From NCBI GenBank assembly GCA_013036995.1, contig JAAOXG010000001.1, positions 124,001 through 188,000 of the forward strand: a stretch of 64,000 nucleotides of DNA, read 5' to 3'. Within the stretch, counting starts at the first letter, position 1, and each line of letters opens with the position of its first letter. The notes beneath the pieces were generated by a model. It saw only the letters and a program-made list of their open reading frames with translations, searched no databases and was not told the DNA's origin. This document shows positions 59,513 to 64,000 of this stretch, piece by piece. Position numbers and translations under genes: made by a program. This stretch comes from Lacrimispora defluvii. Lineage in GTDB: Bacteria > Bacillota > Clostridia > Lachnospirales > Lachnospiraceae.

Positions 59513-61180
59513 ATGAAAAAACAATGGTGGCATGATAAGGTTGCCTATCAGATCTATCCGAAAAGCTTTCTCGATACCAACGGAGATGGCATAGGAGATT
59601 TAAGAGGCGTGATTTCAAAACTGGATTACTTAAAGGAGCTTGGTATCGATATTATCTGGCTATCACCGATCTATCAGTCCCCCTTTGCAGATCAGGGATA
59701 TGATATTTCCAATTACTATGAGATTGATCCCCGGTTCGGTACCATGGAGGATTTGCAGGAACTGATTGATGAAGCAAAAAAAAGGAATCTCTATGTCCTT
59801 CTTGATTTAGTGGTGAACCATTGCTCCGATGAACATGAATGGTTTCAGAAGGCTTTGAAAGATCCGAACGGCGAATATGGTGATTACTTTTACATCAGGG
59901 AAGGAAAAGATGGGAAAGAGCCTTCTAATATCCGGTCCTATTTCGGAGGAAATGCATGGGAACAAATAGGGGATACCGGCCTTTATTACCTTCATCTTTT
60001 TCATAAAAAACAGCCGGATCTAAACTGGGAAAACCCGGTGGTGCGAAAAAAAATCTACGACATGATAAACTGGTGGCTGAAAAAAGGTATTGCAGGATTT
60101 CGGATTGATGCCATTATGAATATTAAAAAGGCCCTTCCTTTTCATGATTATGAGCCTGACAGGGAGGACGGACTGGCGGACTGCAGGCTGATGCTAAAAG
60201 AAAATAAGGGTGTTATGGATTTTTTAAAGGAAATGCGGAACGCCACCTTTCAAAAATATGATGCCTTTACCGTAGGTGAAGTCTTTAATGAGAAAAAGGA
60301 AGAACTGTGTGATTTTATAGGAGAAGACGGATGCTTTTCCAGCATCTTTGATTTCAGCCAGACTGTATTCGGGGCAAGTGAAAAAGGCTGGTATGACAAT
60401 CGTCCTGTTACTCCCGACGATTACAGAAAGTGTTGCTTCGACAGTCAGGAAAGAGCGGAGGGGATCGGTTTTCTTTCTAATATCATTGAGAATCACGATG
60501 AACCAAGGGGGGTAAGCAGATATATTCCTGAGGGTGAGTGTTCCGATGCTGCAAAAAAGATGCTGGCAGCTTTGTATTTTCTGTTAAAAGGAATGCCCTT
60601 CATCTATCAGGGGCAGGAAATAGGAATGGAGAATGTCTCCTTTGAAAGCATTGACCAGTATGACGATATTTCCACATTAGAAGAATACCAGGTGGCAATG
60701 GAAAACGGTTTGTCAAAGGAACAGGCTTTGGAGGCTGTAAAGCGCTACAGCCGTGATAATGCAAGGGTGCCCTTTCAATGGGACGACAGTGAGAATGCCG
60801 GATTTACCACAGGAACTGCCTGGCTTCCAGTCAGTAAGGACTATCCCTCCATTAATCTGCATCATCAGTCTGCAGATCCTGATTCCGTTTTTCACTTTTA
60901 CAAAAAGCTGATTGCCCTGAGAAAGAATGAGGAATATAAAGATACCTTTGTTTACGGCCAGCTGACACCCGCATATTTAGAAATGGAACGGCTGATGGCC
61001 TATTATAGAAACGGGGTACATGAGAGGATTCTTGTCATAGGAAACTATAAAATGGAAGAGCAGGAAATAGATCTGGAGGAGCCCTACCGGATAATCCTGC
61101 TTAATAATTACAAGACGGTAAGAGAAGATGGGAAGAAGCTATTCCTAAAGGGTTATCAGGTGCTGGTACTGTTATTTTAG
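59513..61180 (+). CDS. GH13 alpha-glucosidase, predicted alpha-1,4-preferring
   Basis: 555 aa paralogue of the preceding gene (WWHDKVAYQIYPKSFLDTNG, DLVVNHCSDEH). Catalytic residues are Asp199 (GFRIDA), Glu256 (TVGEVFN) and Asp329 (ENHDEPR). Ala200 after the nucleophile differs from the Val of its neighbour and is the residue seen in alpha-1,4-preferring members and trehalose-6-phosphate hydrolases. The pair would together split mixed-linkage imported glucosides. It is the last gene of the operon and is followed by a 20-bp hairpin. Confidence 0.92.
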   Translation: MKKQWWHDKVAYQIYPKSFLDTNGDGIGDLRGVISKLDYLKELGIDIIWLSPIYQSPFADQGYDISNYYEIDPRFGTMEDLQELIDEAKKRNLYVLLDLVVNHCSDEHEWFQKALKDPNGEYGDYFYIREGKDGKEPSNIRSYFGGNAWEQIGDTGLYYLHLFHKKQPDLNWENPVVRKKIYDMINWWLKKGIAGFRIDAIMNIKKALPFHDYEPDREDGLADCRLMLKENKGVMDFLKEMRNATFQKYDAFTVGEVFNEKKEELCDFIGEDGCFSSIFDFSQTVFGASEKGWYDNRPVTPDDYRKCCFDSQERAEGIGFLSNIIENHDEPRGVSRYIPEGECSDAAKKMLAALYFLLKGMPFIYQGQEIGMENVSFESIDQYDDISTLEEYQVAMENGLSKEQALEAVKRYSRDNARVPFQWDDSENAGFTTGTAWLPVSKDYPSINLHHQSADPDSVFHFYKKLIALRKNEEYKDTFVYGQLTPAYLEMERLMAYYRNGVHERILVIGNYKMEEQEIDLEEPYRIILLNNYKTVREDGKKLFLKGYQVLVLLF

Positions 61181-61193
61181 TTAATTAGTATCT

Positions 61194-61245
61194 CCCGGAT
61201 CTTATCAACTGACTGCCATAGAGGCGTCAGTTGATAAGATCCGGG
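61194..61245. terminator. 20-bp perfect hairpin between convergent genes, overlapping the binding-protein 3' end
   Basis: The arms at 61194-61213 and 61226-61245 (CCCGGATCTTATCAACTGAC and its complement) are perfectly complementary with a 12-nt loop. The right arm contains the last codons and stop of the minus-strand gene. No T-run flanks either side, so it may work by stalling, processing or protein binding. Confidence 0.55.
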
Positions 61246-62291
61246 TACATATCCGATGCGAGTAGTTCCACTCCGTCTAAAATCTGATAACTATAACCCC
61301 AGAACTGACTAAAGTCTATTATATATATCTGCTTGTTCGAAACTGCAGAAAGTGACTGAAGTGCAGGCATCTTATAAATTTCCTCAACGGATTTTTCTGC
61401 CTCCGGGCCCCCTGCGTAACGAGATATCAATAAAACATCAGGATTGGTTGAGACAAGCTGCTCCAGTGTGATCTCACCGGCTGCATTTTTAAAAGCATTA
61501 TCCAGATTTATCATATTTAACGCATCATTCTGAAAGGTATCGGAGGTTGCTGAATAAACGGAAAGGTCTCCATCGCTATAGGATACATAGGCATAAGTAA
61601 GCTGCGGCGTAACTCCTGAGAGCGTATCAGTTAAGTGATTAATCCTGGAATGAAGACTGTCGGCAAATGCTAAAGCATGATCCTGTACACTAAATATTCT
61701 GCCAAGCTCTTCTATATCCTGAAACAAAGCGTCGACGGTTGCGCCTCGTTTGCAGGTATTAAAGATGTAAGTACGAATACCCAAAGAATTTAATTCATCA
61801 ACGCTTCCCACACCCCATTCAGCATCCGCAAACAAGTCGCCACGTCCAATAATCAAATCGGGATTCGCTCCCAGAGTTACTTCTTTTCCAACATAACCAT
61901 TGGCGAGTACGGGGATCCTTAAGAATTCTTCAGCAATATCTTCAGAGGTTTCACCGTAAAGAGCGGCAACGCCTGCCATGGTGTCTGTCAGACCCAGACG
62001 TATCAGCAGTTCCGCTGTGGACTGGTTGTTGGCGACCACACGTGTAGGAGCTGCTTCAAAAACCTGCGGCTTAGATGTCCAGTTGCCATCATTGATGCTG
62101 TAGTTGGACACGGTTAAGGGATAGGAGACGGAACTGGACTGCTGGTTAGTCTGAGAATCCACAGTCTCCGTTTTTTGAGTTGTCTTTTCCGGATTGGAAG
62201 AGGCAGAGCTGGAGTTACATCCAACTAATCCTGCAACCATAAGAACCGACAGTGATATGCCGGCAAAATGCTTTTTCCAAGTGATATTCAA
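61227..62291 (-). CDS. Iron-siderophore/cobalamin-type ABC substrate-binding lipoprotein
   Basis: 354 aa from TTG 62291 with AAAGGAGA upstream. The signal peptide ends in lipobox LVGC, followed by a Ser/Thr/Gln linker and a class III (FepB/BtuF-like) binding domain (RVVANNQSTAELLIRLGLTDTM, NPDLIIGRGDLF, a helical backbone, then NPDVLLISRYAG). No metal-binding motif allows the ligand to be named; ferric siderophore or corrinoid are both possible. It is divergent from the FecCD permease gene and shares a pair of matched operators with it. Confidence 0.88.
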   Translation of the reverse strand: MNITWKKHFAGISLSVLMVAGLVGCNSSSASSNPEKTTQKTETVDSQTNQQSSSVSYPLTVSNYSINDGNWTSKPQVFEAAPTRVVANNQSTAELLIRLGLTDTMAGVAALYGETSEDIAEEFLRIPVLANGYVGKEVTLGANPDLIIGRGDLFADAEWGVGSVDELNSLGIRTYIFNTCKRGATVDALFQDIEELGRIFSVQDHALAFADSLHSRINHLTDTLSGVTPQLTYAYVSYSDGDLSVYSATSDTFQNDALNMINLDNAFKNAAGEITLEQLVSTNPDVLLISRYAGGPEAEKSVEEIYKMPALQSLSAVSNKQIYIIDFSQFWGYSYQILDGVELLASDMYPDLIN

Positions 62292-62317
62292 ATGTGTTTC
62301 TCCTTTTAAAATTATTG

Positions 62318-62333
62318 GTTAGCGCAAGCTAAC
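62318..62333. promoter_or_regulatory. Operator GTTAG-N6-CTAAC of the binding-protein promoter
   Basis: GTTAGCGCAAGCTAAC is a perfect inverted repeat with a 6-nt centre, lying at about the +1 region of the minus-strand promoter. The half-site is identical to the one at 62452-62467. Confidence 0.7.
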
Positions 62334-62340
62334 TCAAAAG

Positions 62341-62370
62341 AGTATACTGTAAAAAGAGTAGATTTGTCAA
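62341..62370 (-). promoter_or_regulatory. Strong promoter of the binding-protein gene
   Basis: On the minus strand TTGACA (62370-62365), an 18-bp spacer and TATACT (62346-62341). The -35 box is perfect. Confidence 0.8.
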
Positions 62371-62414
62371 CCTGTTTTATAAGGTTTCACCTGATTCATG
62401 AAATGACGATGGTG

Positions 62415-62443
62415 TTGACAGTTATATTGAGGTATGATATATT
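62415..62443 (+). promoter_or_regulatory. Strong promoter of the FecCD permease operon
   Basis: TTGACA (62415-62420), a 17-bp spacer and TATATT (62438-62443). The operator follows at the expected start point. Confidence 0.8.
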
Positions 62444-62451
62444 GAAATGCG

Positions 62452-62467
62452 GTTAGAAATAACTAAC
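62452..62467. promoter_or_regulatory. Operator GTTAG-N6-CTAAC of the permease promoter
   Basis: GTTAGAAATAACTAAC carries the same arms and spacing as the operator at 62318-62333 but a different centre, showing that the arms are what is conserved. Confidence 0.7.
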
Positions 62468-62525
62468 TTATAGAAACATAAGGGGTCATTTTGTACTAAT
62501 ATGTTAATTACTAAGGAGCATCAGC

Positions 62526-63629
62526 ATGAAGACACAAGGCAGCATAACTGCAAGGAATAGAAAAAAAGAGAGCATCCAGCATAAGGCATTTATACCGTTG
62601 GTCATTGCCCTGATGGTTTTTATTGTATTTTCAGTCGGTTGTTCGGTATCCATTGGTCAGGTGCCTATCTCACTTAATGATACGTTTCAGATTCTGCTTT
62701 ATAAGATTTCAGGAATGAGATTTGGCTCTTTAGAAGGGCTTTCCACAGCCTCTTTTGCGGATATTATCTGGCACATCCGTCTGCCCAGAGCGCTGATGTC
62801 AATGCTGGTTGGAATTGGGCTTTCCCTATGCGGTGCGGTAATGCAGGCTTCCGTACAAAATCCGCTGGCAGACCCTTACATATTGGGGATTTCCTCAGGA
62901 GGTGCTTTAGGCGCTACCTTTGCTATTTTGCTGGGGTTTGGTTTTCCTGGAGTGCTGGGGCAGATGGGTGTTGCCGTCTGGGCATTTGCAGGGGCATTTG
63001 GAGCCGCTGTCCTGGTGATGGTGATTGCTCACATGGGAGGGAAGATTACTTCAGCCAAGCTGGTGCTTACAGGCATGGTGATCAATGCGCTGTGTAGTGC
63101 GTTTTCTAATTTTATTATTTATTTTGCAAATAATGCGGAAGGAATTAAGACAGTCACTTTCTGGACCATGGGAAGTATTGCGTCAGCAACATGGGAGAAG
63201 CTTCCTTTGGCAGCAATCAGTATCGGAATTGCAGTTGTGTTTTTCTTAACCCAGTTCCGGGTGCTCAACACCATACTGTTAGGGAGTGAAGCAGCTGTCA
63301 CGCTGGGCATTTCCTTAAACCGTTATCTTCGCATTTATATGATGGTTTGTGCATTAGTTACGGGAATTATAGTTTCCAGCTGTGGCACCATCGGGTTTGT
63401 TGGATTAATTATCCCTCATATTGTCCGAGGGGTGGTGGGAACAGACCATAAAAGACTGATTCCGGCTTCTGCTTTGTTTGGAGCTGCCTTTCTCATTTGG
63501 GCTGATGTATTTTCACGTACCTTGATTCATCAGAGTGAGCTGCCCATCGGCATTATTACATCCATGATCGGAGCTCCCATGTTTATGTATATGCTAATGA
63601 AAAAAGGATATGGATTTGGAGGAAAATAA
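62526..63629 (+). CDS. FecCD-family ABC permease (iron-siderophore/cobalamin)
   Basis: 367 aa with about nine to ten membrane segments. FecCD signatures include IRLPRALMSMLVGIGLSLCGAVMQ, NPLADPYILGISSGGALGA, LGISLNRY and GFVGLIIPHIVRGVVG. It forms a homodimeric channel of the BtuC type. AAGGAGC precedes the ATG, and the ATPase gene begins 1 nt after the stop. It is expressed divergently from its likely binding protein. Confidence 0.92.
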   Translation: MKTQGSITARNRKKESIQHKAFIPLVIALMVFIVFSVGCSVSIGQVPISLNDTFQILLYKISGMRFGSLEGLSTASFADIIWHIRLPRALMSMLVGIGLSLCGAVMQASVQNPLADPYILGISSGGALGATFAILLGFGFPGVLGQMGVAVWAFAGAFGAAVLVMVIAHMGGKITSAKLVLTGMVINALCSAFSNFIIYFANNAEGIKTVTFWTMGSIASATWEKLPLAAISIGIAVVFFLTQFRVLNTILLGSEAAVTLGISLNRYLRIYMMVCALVTGIIVSSCGTIGFVGLIIPHIVRGVVGTDHKRLIPASALFGAAFLIWADVFSRTLIHQSELPIGIITSMIGAPMFMYMLMKKGYGFGGK

Positions 63630-63630
63630 G

Positions 63631-64000
63631 GTGGATCTTCAGGCAGATAATATGATCGTTACGTTATCCAATACTGATATAGTGAAGGATATTTCAATTA
63701 AAGTAAAAGATAGACAGTTTGTTGGATTAATAGGACCTAATGGCTGTGGAAAGTCCACGCTGCTCAAAAGTATTTATAAGGTAATAAAGCCCAGGCAGGG
63801 CAGTATTTATCTGGGTGATCTGGATGTGGTGAAATCAGATCCCAAGTCAGTTTCCCGTATTATGGGTGTTGTTGGTCAGTTTAATGATCTTAGCTTTGAT
63901 TTTACCGTTCAGGAAATGGTCCTTATGGGAAGGACTCCCCATAAAAAATTTATGGAGGGTGATTCTGAGGAGGATTATAAAATTGTCAGTGCTGCACTGG
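63631..64000 (+). CDS. FecE/BtuD-type ABC ATPase (3' end outside window)
   Basis: 123 codons are visible from GTG 63631, with TGGAGG 9-14 nt upstream. Walker A is GPNGCGKST near residues 36-44, and the Q-loop is GVVGQFNDLSFDFTVQEMVLMGRTPHK, typical of FecE-like ATPases of siderophore and cobalamin importers. The signature and Walker B would lie beyond the window. It completes the transporter with the upstream FecCD permease and divergent binding protein. Confidence 0.9.
   Translation, partial: MDLQADNMIVTLSNTDIVKDISIKVKDRQFVGLIGPNGCGKSTLLKSIYKVIKPRQGSIYLGDLDVVKSDPKSVSRIMGVVGQFNDLSFDFTVQEMVLMGRTPHKKFMEGDSEEDYKIVSAAL

Noticed and set aside
1-64000. CRISPR arrays, tRNA or rRNA genes and transposases
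   Set aside because: No regularly spaced repeats, cloverleaf-like genes, rRNA segments or transposase-like proteins were recognised on either strand.

Overview
The window looks like a chromosomal segment of an anaerobic Firmicute, most likely Lachnospiraceae (Lacrimispora / Clostridium saccharolyticum-like). This is inferred from the era-recO order, single-chain glycyl-tRNA synthetase, pyruvate phosphate dikinase, AGGAGG ribosome binding sites, moderate-to-low GC and many carbohydrate ABC systems with YesMN-type regulators. No rRNA, tRNA, CRISPR array, insertion sequence or integrase was seen.

Layout. 1-9.8 kb is core: the end of an MltG-like protein, a TrmR-type tRNA methyltransferase, a U32 (TrhP-like) protein, a YdcF-family protein, an M16C metalloprotease, Era, RecO, a lipoprotein and GlyRS. 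9.8-15.4 kb (minus strand) holds a cupin protein and a four-gene nucleoside ABC importer (BMP/NupNOPQ type) with an attenuator-like hairpin after the binding protein. 15.5-21.1 kb holds a MATE exporter, PpdK, a structured intergenic element, a PNPOx-family flavoprotein, a DUF2200 protein and a small unannotated ORF.

21.1-33.1 kb is an AT-rich class I lanthipeptide locus. It has a 57-aa precursor with an epidermin/nisin-like lipid II-binding N-terminus but an unfamiliar four-cysteine C-terminal part, LanB, LanT, LanC and a lipoprotein (possible LanI). Convergent to these is lanFEG-lanRK (immunity ABC transporter plus two-component system). No leader protease gene is present. The lanA promoter is preceded by an 11-bp direct repeat offset by 21 bp, and a hairpin separates lanA from lanB.

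33.1-40.2 kb is a second accessory segment: a membrane protein, a lipoprotein, a TcdR/UviA-like sigma factor with a holin (UviAB/TcdR-TcdE arrangement), and a rearranged agr quorum-sensing locus. agrA-agrC-agrB lie on the minus strand, while a small membrane protein, a 45-aa AgrD-like pro-peptide and a divergent undecaprenyl diphosphate synthase paralogue lie on the plus strand.

40.3-52.6 kb is an alpha-mannoside locus: YesM/YesN-type regulators, a membrane-anchored binding-protein-like gene, an ABC importer, a GH38 alpha-mannosidase and a LacI regulator. 52.6-54.3 kb has a WYL regulator and an S51 peptidase. 54.3-61.2 kb is an alpha-glucoside locus: an ABC importer and two GH13 glucosidases whose active-site signatures predict complementary alpha-1,6 and alpha-1,4 preference, behind a promoter with a perfect 18-bp operator. 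61.2-64 kb is an iron/siderophore or cobalamin-type ABC system with divergent promoters, each carrying a GTTAG-N6-CTAAC operator. Neither sugar importer has its own ATPase gene here.
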